Below are positions 7,082 to 14,842 of a stretch of 15,396 nucleotides of DNA, piece by piece. Positions within the stretch are counted from its first letter, which is position 1; the number at the start of each line of letters is the position of its first letter. Location: assembly GCA_046496815.1 (NCBI GenBank), contig JAWOGN010000349.1:1-15396 (forward strand). The letters are read 5' to 3'. A program made the translations under genes and the position numbers. The stretch is from JAWOGN01 sp046496815 (GTDB lineage Bacteria; Desulfobacterota; DSM-4660; Desulfatiglandales; Desulfatiglandaceae). The notes beneath the pieces are model-generated. The model did not search any database, had not been told where the DNA came from, and saw nothing but the letters and a program-made list of their open reading frames with translations.

Positions 7082-7693
7082 TCAAGACAGATCTTTATAC
7101 ATCATGCGGGCGTCTTGACCTTTCGGATAGAATTTTTTCTTAATTCGAGCGGGGATGAAGCCATGTTTTCTAAAAAGATTTTGAGCGGGGAAATTTTCTG
7201 TATGGGTGTGGAGCACCAGCTTACCGGCCTTAAATTCACGGGCCGCGCGCTCCACTTTCTTCATGAGAAGCTCCGCGACATGAAGCTGCTGCTTTTCGGG
7301 GGTGACTGCAATCGCGACCAGTTCACAAACAGGGCTGAAATCCCCTGTGAAATCCGGTTCGCTCAGCATCGCGAACCCAATAGGTTTTTTGTCCAGGATG
7401 GCCAAGAAGGTCGCGGTGATGCCTGACTCAAGCCAACGGGGAAGCATTTCTTCATAGGGTCCATACTGCAGAAACACCTTTGCACTCAGGTTACGGATAA
7501 AATCCGCATCTGATGCTTCGGCCGCTCTGATGGTCACCTGTTTTTCTTGGGGTGTAAGTGGTTTTCGGGTACGGGATGTTATCGCGCGAACGATGTAAGT
7601 CCCGGAACGTTGAAAGGGTTCGGTTCTTCCCTTTCGGAGGCGCAAAATTCGCTTAAAGTCCCCATATTTTCCGAATCGACCCCGCTTCCCCAT
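7082..7693 (-). CDS. GNAT-family N-acetyltransferase
   Basis: An acetyl-CoA-dependent N-acyltransferase fold. With the ATG at 7693 the frame has 203 residues, but the GNAT domain begins only at about residue 53 (VTIRAAEASDADFIRNLS). The first 52 residues are arginine-rich, rich in CGA codons and lack a good Shine-Dalgarno. The true start may be the GTG at 7537 (151 residues, MTIRAAEA...). Motif A is LVAIAVTPEKQQLHVAELLM (125-144); the usual R/QxxGxG/A loop reads QQLHVA, with His in place of the first Gly. Motif B ENFPAQNLFRKHGF (166-179) is intact. It lies 55 bases behind the deacetylase-like gene on the same strand, reminiscent of the AcuA/AcuC acetylation pair, though this is inference. A small molecule is an alternative substrate. 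Confidence 0.85.
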   Translation of the reverse strand: MGKRGRFGKYGDFKRILRLRKGRTEPFQRSGTYIVRAITSRTRKPLTPQEKQVTIRAAEASDADFIRNLSAKVFLQYGPYEEMLPRWLESGITATFLAILDKKPIGFAMLSEPDFTGDFSPVCELVAIAVTPEKQQLHVAELLMKKVERAAREFKAGKLVLHTHTENFPAQNLFRKHGFIPARIKKKFYPKGQDARMMYKDLS

Positions 7694-7748
7694 AGAAAAA
7701 CTCAGCCTTTATCTGGATTGAAAAGCAGAACTGAAAGCGCACTTCTGT

Positions 7749-8801
7749 TTACGGGTGCAGGTTTGTCCAGAAAGTTCCATGTACCTGATATACCTGTTTT
7801 AGGATGTGCTCGATCTTACGTGGATCTCCCTGGGATACCATTTTCTCGATGGGTGTCCGGGATGCGCCTGAAAGTTCGAGTAAGACGGCTTTGACTGAAT
7901 CTTTGAGCCCCTTTAAATGATAGCCTCCCTCAAGGGTGAGGACCATTTTTCCTTCGCAGCAGATGTCTGCAATGGCCATCAGGGATCCGGTTAAACCGGC
8001 GAAACCCTCCGGGGTGAGAAGCATACCCCCCAGAGGGTCATCCGTGTGATTGTCGAACCCCGCGGATACCAATATAAGGTCTGGGTGAAACTCGAGCGCA
8101 ATGGGTTTGAGTATGTTTTCAAAAATGGCAATATACTCCCCATCCCCCTGCCCTGCAGACAGCGGCACGTTGACTGTGAACCCTTGCCCATGCGCCTTCC
8201 CAGCCTCAGTAAAAGCCCCACTGCCGGGATAGTATGGATATTGATGGGTCGAAAAAAAAAGAACCGAGGGGTCATTTTCAAATGTGTGCTGGGTGCCGTT
8301 CCCATGATGAAGATCCCAATCCGCGATCAGGATTCGCTCACGGTGATGATGTTTCTGAGCATATGTTGCGCCGATCGCCATATTGTTGAAGAAGCAGAAG
8401 CCCATGGCGCGATTTCTCTCTGCGTGATGACCCGGCGGCCGGACCAATGCGAACGCATTGCGCAGTTCTCCCGAGACGACCATGGAGATCGCCCGGCAAA
8501 AGCCGCCGGCTGCAAGGAGTGCTGCGCGGTAGGAACCCGGCGACGTGAACGTATCGGGATCAAGGACACACTGCGCATTTCCCTCTGTCGCCGCAATGCG
8601 GTCCACATAGACCGAGGCGTGCACCCTGAGTAGGTCATCTCTATCCGCCGGTCTCGCCGGGACTTTTAAGAAGCGGTCTGCCATATCCGGCTCGTCCAGC
8701 ATTGCATAAATCGCTTTTAGCCGCTCAGGGCTTTCGGGGTGAAATGCGCTGGGTCTGTGATCCAAGTATCTGTCATCTCTTACGACGCCTGTTTTGTTCA
8801 C
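7749..8801 (-). CDS. Histone deacetylase family (AcuC/acetylpolyamine amidohydrolase-like) zinc hydrolase
   Basis: A 350-residue zinc-dependent amidohydrolase of the arginase/deacetylase fold that removes acyl groups from lysine or polyamines. The signature residues are present: RPPGHHAE at 121-128 (charge-relay H125, H126), GFCFFNN at 134-140, DWDLHHGNGTQ at 161-171 (zinc ligands D163, H165), LVSAGFDNH at 244-252 (zinc ligand D250) and EGGYHLKGL at 291-299 (Y294). All active-site residues are intact. The start is GTG at 8799-8801, with GGGAG 6 bases before it. The product is cytoplasmic with no signal sequence. The downstream GNAT gene suggests opposing acetylation and deacetylation of a shared target, for example acetyl-CoA synthetase as in Bacillus acuABC. 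No acs gene is visible here. Confidence 0.93.
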   Translation of the reverse strand: MNKTGVVRDDRYLDHRPSAFHPESPERLKAIYAMLDEPDMADRFLKVPARPADRDDLLRVHASVYVDRIAATEGNAQCVLDPDTFTSPGSYRAALLAAGGFCRAISMVVSGELRNAFALVRPPGHHAERNRAMGFCFFNNMAIGATYAQKHHHRERILIADWDLHHGNGTQHTFENDPSVLFFSTHQYPYYPGSGAFTEAGKAHGQGFTVNVPLSAGQGDGEYIAIFENILKPIALEFHPDLILVSAGFDNHTDDPLGGMLLTPEGFAGLTGSLMAIADICCEGKMVLTLEGGYHLKGLKDSVKAVLLELSGASRTPIEKMVSQGDPRKIEHILKQVYQVHGTFWTNLHP

Positions 8802-8824
8802 CGAGCACTCCCGTTCAGTGGTTT

Positions 8825-8845
8825 CCAGGGAAGCCTGGTTTTTTT
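8825..8845 (+). terminator. Orphan rightward terminator-like hairpin
   Basis: CCAGG (8825-8829) and CCTGG (8834-8838) with loop GAAG are followed by seven T (8839-8845). It reads rightward, although the gene to its left is on the other strand, so it would stop antisense transcripts coming out of the deacetylase gene before the zinc-ribbon promoter. Confidence 0.5.
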
Positions 8846-8899
8846 CCTAACTTACCATAACCGCATTTAAAGAAAAAGCCGTTACGAGTAAGATGAATA

Positions 8900-8928
8900 T
8901 TGATTCTCGACGGTTTCACATATAAAGT
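8900..8928 (+). promoter_or_regulatory. Putative sigma70 promoter of the zinc-ribbon gene
   Basis: TTGATT (8900-8905) and TAAAGT (8923-8928) are 17 bases apart, with 4 of 6 consensus matches each. Transcription would start near 8935, about 20 bases before the ATG at 8954. This argues against the longer frame that begins with the TTG inside the -35 box. Confidence 0.45.
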
Positions 8929-8953
8929 AACGAACCAGGTGCGCTATAAACCC

Positions 8954-9268
8954 ATGTTTTTTCTTATCGCCGGCATACAGCCCAAAACAAAAACCCTCGA
9001 CGAGCAGCCCAGGATGTGCCCTTCCTGTGGCCTTTACCAGGCGCATCTCCAGCAGATCGATCACTATTTCTCTGTCTTTTTCCTGCCGATCTTTCGCGTC
9101 AAAAAGGGGGCTCCATTTCTGAAGTGCCGGCGTTGTGGCGCTGTTTCCACCGAATCCGGCGAGGCATGGACCGCGGTTCGGAATCGTACCGTCCGTTGCT
9201 GCCCCGGCTGCGGTAAACCTGTGGAAAGGGAACACAAATATTGCCCTTTCTGCGGAAAGGGACTTTAG
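8954..9268 (+). CDS. Double zinc-ribbon protein
   Basis: 104 residues from ATG 8954, chosen because related bacterial zinc-ribbon proteins begin MFF-x-I-x-GIQPK and because a promoter-like pair overlaps the longer frame. Four CxxC pairs are visible: C22/C25 and C58/C61 enclose a conserved HYFSVFFLPIFRVKKGAPF stretch, then C83/C86 and C97/C100 form a second compact ribbon at the C-terminus. Two structural zinc sites are therefore expected. The hydrophobic FSVFFLPIF segment may sit in the fold core or touch the membrane. The function of this family is unknown. Its Shine-Dalgarno is poor (AGGTG, 12 bases away). It is divergent from the deacetylase gene. Confidence 0.8.
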   Translation: MFFLIAGIQPKTKTLDEQPRMCPSCGLYQAHLQQIDHYFSVFFLPIFRVKKGAPFLKCRRCGAVSTESGEAWTAVRNRTVRCCPGCGKPVEREHKYCPFCGKGL

Positions 9269-9315
9269 CCGTCCAATGCCTGAAACGAGCACGGGGTGTT
9301 TATGTCCCCATTTGC

Positions 9316-9344
9316 TTGACCCCAAAGCACTTCTTTTTTATAGT
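9316..9344 (+). promoter_or_regulatory. Sigma70-type promoter of mdh
   Basis: TTGACC (9316-9321) and TATAGT (9339-9344) are separated by 17 bases and each matches the consensus at 5 of 6 positions. This is the best promoter in the window. The start near 9351 gives a leader of about 140 bases before mdh. Confidence 0.7.
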
Positions 9345-9407
9345 GAACATACATTCAGATTGTAAAGAACCATGGACAACCCATACACGAATCGAGCAGA
9401 GGCCCCA

Positions 9408-9425
9408 TTGAGCGGGTCGGCTCAA
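9408..9425 (+). other. Hairpin in the mdh leader
   Basis: TTGAGC (9408-9413) pairs perfectly with GCTCAA (9420-9425) across loop GGGTCG; TTTT follows at 9432-9435 after GCGGCG. It lies inside a 21-codon open frame (9372-9437). It could be an attenuator-like structure or chance. Confidence 0.3.
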
Positions 9426-9489
9426 GCGGCGTTTTAGAATGGGTGTTGCACGGCCCACAAATCCAAGCGCTCAAAAGAAAAGGAGAGCC

Positions 9490-10431
9490 ATGATGAGAAA
9501 AAAAGCGACCGTTATCGGTGCCGGCAACGTCGGCGCCACCGCAGCGTTGCGTCTTGCGGAGAAAGAATTGGCTGATGTGGTGTTGATCGATATCATCGAG
9601 GGTGTTCCCGAAGGCAAATGCCTTGACCTCGCAGAGGCGGCTCCCATCGAGCAGCATGATTGCAAGATTACGGGGTGTGCGGGCAATTATGCGGATGCGA
9701 AGGGTTCCGACATCGTTATCATCACCGCCGGTATCCCAAGGAAGCCCGGCATGAGCCGGGATGATCTTCTGTCGACCAACATGGGGATTATGGATGCGGT
9801 CACGAAAGAGGTGGCGGCGGTTGCACCCGAGGCAGTCCTGATTATCGTGAGCAATCCCTTGGATGCCATGTGCCATGTTGCCTATGAAGCCAGCGGATTT
9901 CCCAGGAATCGGGTCGTGGGGATGGCCGGGGTTCTGGATTCCGCCCGCTTTCGCGCCTTCATCGCAATGGAACTTAACGTGTCCGTGGAAAACACCCATG
10001 CCTTTGTGCTCGGTGGGCATGGCGATACCATGGTTCCGCTTCCGCGGTACTCAACGGTAGCCGGAATCCCCATCACCGAATTGCTGCCGCCGGAGCGGAT
10101 CGAAGCCATGGTGGCGCGGACCAGAAGTGGGGGCGCCGAGATCGTAGGGCTGCTCAAGACAGGCAGTGCTTACTATGCGCCTGCCTCCGCCGCCGTTGAG
10201 ATGGCGGAGGCGATTTTGAAAGATAAGAAAAAAATACTTCCCTGCGCAGCGTTGCTGGAGGGACAGTACGGCATCCGTGATCTTTTCATCGGCGTCCCGG
10301 TGAAACTCGGTGAGAACGGTATTGAAGACATCATTGAAATTCAGCTCACGGATGAGGAGAAAGCGGCCCTGAATCGGTCCGCGGATGCTGTGAGATCCCT
10401 CGTCGCCGACATGAAGCGACTGCACAAATAG
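9490..10431 (+). CDS. mdh: Malate dehydrogenase (LDH-like, NAD-dependent)
   Basis: Interconverts malate and oxaloacetate with NAD in the TCA cycle. The start is ATG 9490 (313 residues), since AGGAG lies at 9481-9485; the adjacent ATG 9493 is equally possible, and a longer frame from 9439 has no support. The Rossmann motif GAGNVGATAA is at 10-19, and Asp34 at the end of the second strand (LIDI) indicates NAD rather than NADP. The loop AGIPRKPGMSRDDLL has Arg84 and Arg90, the malate-type substrate residues where lactate dehydrogenases have Gln. VSNPLD, Asp150/Arg153 and the catalytic His177 in GGHGD are present. Length and motifs fit bacterial LDH-like MDH. A strong promoter lies upstream. The small gene behind it, 76 bases away, is likely cotranscribed. 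Confidence 0.96.
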   Translation: MMRKKATVIGAGNVGATAALRLAEKELADVVLIDIIEGVPEGKCLDLAEAAPIEQHDCKITGCAGNYADAKGSDIVIITAGIPRKPGMSRDDLLSTNMGIMDAVTKEVAAVAPEAVLIIVSNPLDAMCHVAYEASGFPRNRVVGMAGVLDSARFRAFIAMELNVSVENTHAFVLGGHGDTMVPLPRYSTVAGIPITELLPPERIEAMVARTRSGGAEIVGLLKTGSAYYAPASAAVEMAEAILKDKKKILPCAALLEGQYGIRDLFIGVPVKLGENGIEDIIEIQLTDEEKAALNRSADAVRSLVADMKRLHK

Positions 10432-10452
10432 TCCTTCATTTGAAGTCCGGCG

Positions 10453-10497
10453 CCTTCGAGGGATACGGCAATGCGGGATCAATTTCCATTCGAAGGA
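10453..10497 (+). promoter_or_regulatory. Possible ribosome-site-sequestering stem before the small gene
   Basis: CCTTCGA (10453-10459) is exactly complementary to TCGAAGG (10490-10496), which covers most of the Shine-Dalgarno GAAGGA (10492-10497) of the next gene. The loop is 30 bases. It could dampen translation of the small protein relative to mdh. Confidence 0.3.
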
Positions 10498-10507
10498 TGC
10501 AGACGGA

Positions 10508-10795
10508 TTGAACGACCTATCGCTGTTGGGGCAACTTGAGGCCTTGGCGCATCGGCTTAATATACCGGTTCGTTACGAATGCTTGGAGGGTGAAACCGCC
10601 TTGCACTCAGGGGGCCTATGTCGCATTGGAAAAAAACATATCATTATCGTCAATGCAAAAGCCACCGTAAAAGATAAAATCAAGACGCTGGCCGAAGCGT
10701 TGCGGCGCTTTGATCTCGAAAGCATTTATGTCAAACCCGCTTTGCGCGATTTTTTGGAAAGCCGCTATGAAGAAAATGAGTCGACAACCTCCTAG
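10508..10795 (+). CDS. Small conserved-looking protein downstream of mdh, function unknown
   Basis: 95 residues from a TTG at 10508, with GAAGGA about 10 bases upstream. The sequence is a compact soluble domain: LLGQLEALAHRLNIPVRYE, then EGETALHSGGLCRIGKKHIIIVN, then KDKIKTLAEALRRFDLESIYVKPALRDFLE. It has the look of a conserved alpha/beta protein that I associate with Desulfobacterota genomes, but I cannot assign a function. One cysteine in GGLCRIG and one in YECLEG are visible; no catalytic motif is clear. It follows mdh by 76 bases with no terminator between. Its TAG stop lies in the CTAG flanking the palindromic element. Confidence 0.75.
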   Translation: MNDLSLLGQLEALAHRLNIPVRYECLEGETALHSGGLCRIGKKHIIIVNAKATVKDKIKTLAEALRRFDLESIYVKPALRDFLESRYEENESTTS

Positions 10796-10937
10796 GAGGC
10801 TGTCCGAGAATGGCTATTTTCCCCAATCTCTGTGTCAGGCTCAAATTATAATCCTCGAAATACTTAAATGTATTCCTGTGGTTATAATTTTCGCCTTCCT
10901 TGATCTTGAAAAAAATTCCTCATTCTCGGACAGTCTC
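10796..10937. mobile_element. Miniature palindromic element (MITE-like) with CTAG target duplication
   Basis: The ends GAGGCTGTCCGAGAATG (10796-10812) and CATTCTCGGACAGTCTC (10921-10937) are inverted copies differing at one position. Further inside, the halves still pair imperfectly, for example around AAATTATAA near 10844-10852 and TTATAATTT near 10882-10890, so nearly the whole 142 bp can fold as one hairpin. CTAG flanks both sides (10792-10795 and 10938-10941), consistent with a 4-bp target duplication as made by IS5-type transposases. No transposase frame is present, so it would move in trans. Because CTAG is itself palindromic, the symmetry also extends through it, and a non-transposed palindrome cannot be excluded. 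Confidence 0.65.
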
Positions 10938-13900
10938 CTAGGGTCCCTCATACGGGGAAAGTTCATTTTTCTTTACAGCTTCTTCGGAGCCCTTGGGAAG
11001 TTTTTCAAAGAGGCGGCCGGGCGTGAGGAATGCACGCTTGAAGAAGTCAACGATACGAAATCCTAAATTTTTAAAGGGGATATATCGTACCTCCGGTTTG
11101 TGCAGGGTTCCTTCCACTTTGAAGTGATAGACGATCAATGTCTTCTTCTCTCCGGTCAGAATGTAGCCGGCAAGGGGAATCAAACTGACCAGCGAGTCCA
11201 CTGTTCCCAGGGGCTGAACCCCGAGATCAAAATCCACCCGTGCAGTGCTTAGTTCCAGGCTCCCTTTTCCTGCCGCATTGAACACCGGGCTTTTCATATC
11301 GAGATTGCTCGTGTGCAGAATACCGTCATCCATTTTAATGTGTCCGCCAATACGTTCGAAGTAAAACCCTTCTTTTGAAAGATCCGGGGGTTTTCTTTTT
11401 AAGACCTTTTGGAGACTCAAAAAATTCAGTATCTTGAAAATGACATTTGACTTTTTTACCGTCCCGTTTTCCAGGAGAACATCGGCACCGCCTGCCAGGC
11501 TGTGAAAAAGCTCCGCTTTGTTTTTGCCCTCCATGTGAAGCACGGCTTCCATGGTCAGACGGCCCTCCAGATACGCCTCAATCCCCATACCGCGCAGGAG
11601 CGGCGGAAGAATTTCAGCCGGTTGATCCGTGATGTTTACGTAACTGGAAAACGCCATCTCCGGCGCTTTACCCATGTTGACATAGCCATTGAGGGTCAAT
11701 AGGCCCCCATCCATCTCAATCCGGGATCGATTGATGTCGAGCCGCCCCATTCGAAGAGCGCCTTCCGCTTCCAGGGGTCCACACTCGAAATTCCCCCATT
11801 GCCCCCGAGCCGCGTTCAGCTTTATGGCGACGTCCGTCCGATTGAGAAATCCGGGCAGGTCTGTCTTCTCCATCCCGGAGAGGTGTTCCGTTCTTTCAGC
11901 GGCGAAGTCGTCGGCATGGAGATGGTCGGCGGTGACGGTGAGATCTCCTCTCAATCCATCCCAGCCCTCCAAACGTCCTTGAACGCGGATCGAGTTTTGG
12001 CCCACTTCCAGGTTCAGGGAATCAATGTATGCTGTCTTACCGGCAAATTTGACTTTCAATCGGCCCTTGCGGATGGCGGGCCGCATGAAGGGGAATGTGA
12101 CGACTAGGTTTTCACCTTCTAACTCCCCGTGGATTTTCGTGTCCCATGGGTTTGTGAGGGAGGTATTCATGGTGAGGTGACTCTTGAGGGATCCATCCGC
12201 GCTTAGGTTCTCCTTTTTGAACTGAAGGCCCAAGTCTTCCAATCGGAGAGCCGGTGTAATGACCTCAAAATCCGTCAAGGTTTTGTCTATGAGATTACAT
12301 GCCCCTGAGAGTTCCAGGCTGGAATCGCCCAATACCCAATACAATCGATTGATTCGGAGCTTCTCGAGCGGCTTTAGATCCATATCAAACGTGATATGAT
12401 TTTTTTGTCCCTTCGGGTTTATGGAAAGTGCGGCTGTATCCACATCCATTCCCCCCAGCTCGGCTTCTCCACGAAAAGACCAGAGGTTCTGAAGCCTGGA
12501 CAGAGAGATGCGACAGGGCAGCGGATCCCTGAATTGAATGGAAGACCGCATCCCCGGATAGAAATGGCCCATGAGTTCATTCATGTCTGCACGCGCGGAG
12601 ATATCTGCACGCCTTGTTTTGAGAAAATCCTCCACAGATCCCGTGGCCTCAACGTAAGAGTTCCCCCACAGACCCTTCCCCTTGAATTGGTTTTCCCCGC
12701 TTTCACCTATATGAATTTCAGCCGCTTCCACTTGCAGAGGAAAAAGCAACGCCGCGTCATTGATCTTGCACTGTTTGAAAAAAAAGTCTCCCTTTACGAT
12801 TCGGGGATCTTGCCAACCATTCTGGAACCGGATGCGCGTGCCGGCGCTCAGTATCCCGGTAACCGATTCAGCGACAGGAATCTTTTCGAGCCACTTGGGC
12901 GGAATCAGGTTCATTTCTTTCTGTCGTAGGAGGTCTGGAAGCTCGAAGGATCCGTCGATCTCAATTTCGTAGGTGTCATGATTAGAAAAAACATTGGGGA
13001 CCTCCAGAGCGCCATGTCTGAGGACCGATTTTCCGAAGTCGGCCTTCAGGGTCGATAAAAGAAGGGTGCCATTCTTGATATTCAGCTCGCCGGAAACATT
13101 TTCAAACGGCAGGGAATTCTCATCCACACGGAGGCTGAGGTTCTTCCATGTCAATCCCATTGTGAGGGCGTCGGCATTTTCAGGCTGTCCCAGGTTTTGG
13201 AACTGCCTCCAGGTTCCCTTCAGTGAAAAGTCATCCACCCGGACGTCACCCCCGTTAAGGAGGGGAGTGAGTCTGTTGTCTATCCACTGGGGTACCAGGG
13301 AGGTTGGGAAGATTTTTTTGAGTGTTTTTAGCGGCATGAAAGGGCTTTCGACCGTCAGGAGCACATGCGGATTGTGCATCTGTCGAAAATCGAGTTTTGA
13401 CTTTGCCGCGAGGGAAAAATCCGGTGCCTCCAGGTGCAAGGCAGGAATCCGGAGGGCGCTTTCTGAGTAGGAGGACTCAAAACTCAAGACGGATCGAGGC
13501 AAGAAAAAACTGTTTTGTCTGTCACTGCGTTGGAGGGTGAAGCGCATATCATCAATCGCAAACTTTCCTGCGATTGAGAAGGCGCCATCTCGGGGGCCGC
13601 TTACTTTCACATCGATTCCCGCATGTCCCTGTTCGAGCGGCAACGTACTCGGCCACGGTATCCAGGCCAGGGGGACTCGCACTGATTTAAGCGTGATCTC
13701 AGCAAAAACCTTGTGGCGGGTCTCTGCGTCTTGGGACAGTGTTCCATCGAGTGTGAACGGGGCGGTATCCTGCCTGAACCGCACCTTTCCCCGAGCTTTC
13801 ACATCAAACGTTCCGAGATGCGTGCGGTCGTGGGAAACAGTCAGAAAGAGATCTTCAAAAGCACAGGAAAGGTCTTTAAGAACCAAACGCGCATGGCGCA

Positions 13901-14345
13901 ACGAGATGGGGGGCAGGATCGCCCAACCCTGCATTATTCTATCTGCAATACTTGAAACAGGCTCGGATTCTGAGGCACGCGGGCCTGTTTTGACCGTCAA
14001 TTCGATCACGGGTTCAAACAGATCAATTCTTGTGGGGACGATCCGGCCGCTTAGAAGCGCCTTTATGTCGAGCTCGACTTTCATTTTTGAGGCTACGATG
14101 TTGTCCGAGCCTCCCCTCGACCGGGCTTCCACATTTATGGCACGGATCCCGATCCCTTCCCATAGGCTGAGCTCTAATCGGTCTGTTCGCAACTCGCAGT
14201 TGTATGCATCGGACAAGTGACTGAGCAGGGGACGGCGAACAAAAGGGGTATTGATAAAGGTATTCAGAGAAAGAAAAAATGCGAGAAACAGGGTCAGCAG
14301 CAGAAGCGCCGGCAAGAGAATTGCGGTCAGCTTATTTGAGAACAT
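10938..14345 (-). CDS. AsmA-like (AsmA/YhdP/TamB-type) envelope protein
   Basis: 1135 residues with an N-terminal membrane anchor at about 6-31 (LTAILLPALLLLTLFLAFFL), a short basic stretch, then a long periplasmic beta-rich body. The first part (about 45-130) resembles the AsmA N-terminal unit. The C-terminal part (about 930-1090) with LAGGADVLLENG, LSKEGFYFERIGGHIKMDDG and LGVQPLGTVDSLVSLIPLAGYILTG matches the AsmA-like C-terminal domain. Family members are bridge-like proteins thought to move phospholipids between inner and outer membrane. The gene starts 19 bases inside the Nudix gene, so it is probably translationally coupled, and it ends in TAG supplied by the CTAG next to the palindromic element. 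Its partnership with a phospholipid head-group enzyme in the same operon fits an envelope lipid role. The exact AsmA subtype is uncertain. Confidence 0.88.
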   Translation of the reverse strand: MFSNKLTAILLPALLLLTLFLAFFLSLNTFINTPFVRRPLLSHLSDAYNCELRTDRLELSLWEGIGIRAINVEARSRGGSDNIVASKMKVELDIKALLSGRIVPTRIDLFEPVIELTVKTGPRASESEPVSSIADRIMQGWAILPPISLRHARLVLKDLSCAFEDLFLTVSHDRTHLGTFDVKARGKVRFRQDTAPFTLDGTLSQDAETRHKVFAEITLKSVRVPLAWIPWPSTLPLEQGHAGIDVKVSGPRDGAFSIAGKFAIDDMRFTLQRSDRQNSFFLPRSVLSFESSYSESALRIPALHLEAPDFSLAAKSKLDFRQMHNPHVLLTVESPFMPLKTLKKIFPTSLVPQWIDNRLTPLLNGGDVRVDDFSLKGTWRQFQNLGQPENADALTMGLTWKNLSLRVDENSLPFENVSGELNIKNGTLLLSTLKADFGKSVLRHGALEVPNVFSNHDTYEIEIDGSFELPDLLRQKEMNLIPPKWLEKIPVAESVTGILSAGTRIRFQNGWQDPRIVKGDFFFKQCKINDAALLFPLQVEAAEIHIGESGENQFKGKGLWGNSYVEATGSVEDFLKTRRADISARADMNELMGHFYPGMRSSIQFRDPLPCRISLSRLQNLWSFRGEAELGGMDVDTAALSINPKGQKNHITFDMDLKPLEKLRINRLYWVLGDSSLELSGACNLIDKTLTDFEVITPALRLEDLGLQFKKENLSADGSLKSHLTMNTSLTNPWDTKIHGELEGENLVVTFPFMRPAIRKGRLKVKFAGKTAYIDSLNLEVGQNSIRVQGRLEGWDGLRGDLTVTADHLHADDFAAERTEHLSGMEKTDLPGFLNRTDVAIKLNAARGQWGNFECGPLEAEGALRMGRLDINRSRIEMDGGLLTLNGYVNMGKAPEMAFSSYVNITDQPAEILPPLLRGMGIEAYLEGRLTMEAVLHMEGKNKAELFHSLAGGADVLLENGTVKKSNVIFKILNFLSLQKVLKRKPPDLSKEGFYFERIGGHIKMDDGILHTSNLDMKSPVFNAAGKGSLELSTARVDFDLGVQPLGTVDSLVSLIPLAGYILTGEKKTLIVYHFKVEGTLHKPEVRYIPFKNLGFRIVDFFKRAFLTPGRLFEKLPKGSEEAVKKNELSPYEGP

Positions 14346-14842
14346 CTCCCAAAATAGTCCTGGAGGATCTTTCCATGGTCAAAGGCGAGGTTGTCGGGCA
14401 GCGAAGCGCGGGAAAAGATGCCGAGCTCTATTGCATCGTCGGCCGCTCTCGGTTCTCCGGTTGCGCGCGCGACGAAAACCACGGAGATGGTGTGAAATCG
14501 TGGGTCTCTTGTCGGATCTGAATAGGCTCCCAATTGGTATTGAAGGTCGACTTTTAGGGAAGTCTCCTCTTCGGCCTCTCTCACGGCGGCGACCTCGAGG
14601 CTTTCACCGTAATCCACGAAACCGCCGGGCAAGGCCCATCCGAAGGGAGGGTTTTTTCTTTTTATGAGCAAAATCCCATGGTTTTGTTTGTCCGTTTTCT
14701 CCCCCTCCGACGCATCATTCGGTTGAACGGGAAGGGCGGCGTCGGGCGGAACCCACTCGATGATAATATCCACTGTAGGGAAAGGATTTTGGTATTTCTC
14801 GATCACCTTTCCGCAGTGAGGGCACAGGTACTGCGATTTCAT
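14327..14842 (-). CDS. Nudix hydrolase with N-terminal CxxC
   Basis: 171 residues. The start ATG at 14842 overlaps the stop of the upstream gene as ATGA, and the protein begins MKSQYLCPHCGK, a zinc-knuckle-like start seen in this Nudix group. A longer upstream frame is only the shadow of the phosphatidyltransferase gene. The Nudix box runs from G74 to L96 with E80, R88, E89, E92 and E93 all in place; the final Gly is Ser95. The following GAYSDPTRDPRFHTIS (105-120) is typical of ADP-ribose or MutT-like pyrophosphatases. Residues about 31-55 form a hydrophilic insert between the first strands. Substrate: a nucleoside diphosphate linked to X; a CDP-linked lipid or by-product would suit the operon but is speculation. 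The 3' end overlaps AsmA-like by 19 bases. Confidence 0.9.
   Translation of the reverse strand: MKSQYLCPHCGKVIEKYQNPFPTVDIIIEWVPPDAALPVQPNDASEGEKTDKQNHGILLIKRKNPPFGWALPGGFVDYGESLEVAAVREAEEETSLKVDLQYQLGAYSDPTRDPRFHTISVVFVARATGEPRAADDAIELGIFSRASLPDNLAFDHGKILQDYFGRCSQIS

Noticed and set aside
6879..7085. 68-codon minus-strand frame starting with TTG at the GNAT stop
   Set aside because: Low-complexity, arginine/proline-rich product over hairpins, with no ribosome site; more likely a structured spacer.
8046..8633. 195-codon rightward frame antisense to the deacetylase gene
   Set aside because: The opposite strand encodes an intact HDAC-family enzyme with all catalytic motifs; this frame shows no domain.
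9439..9489. 17-residue N-terminal extension of malate dehydrogenase
   Set aside because: AGGAG lies right before ATG 9490 and the Rossmann motif follows at the normal distance.
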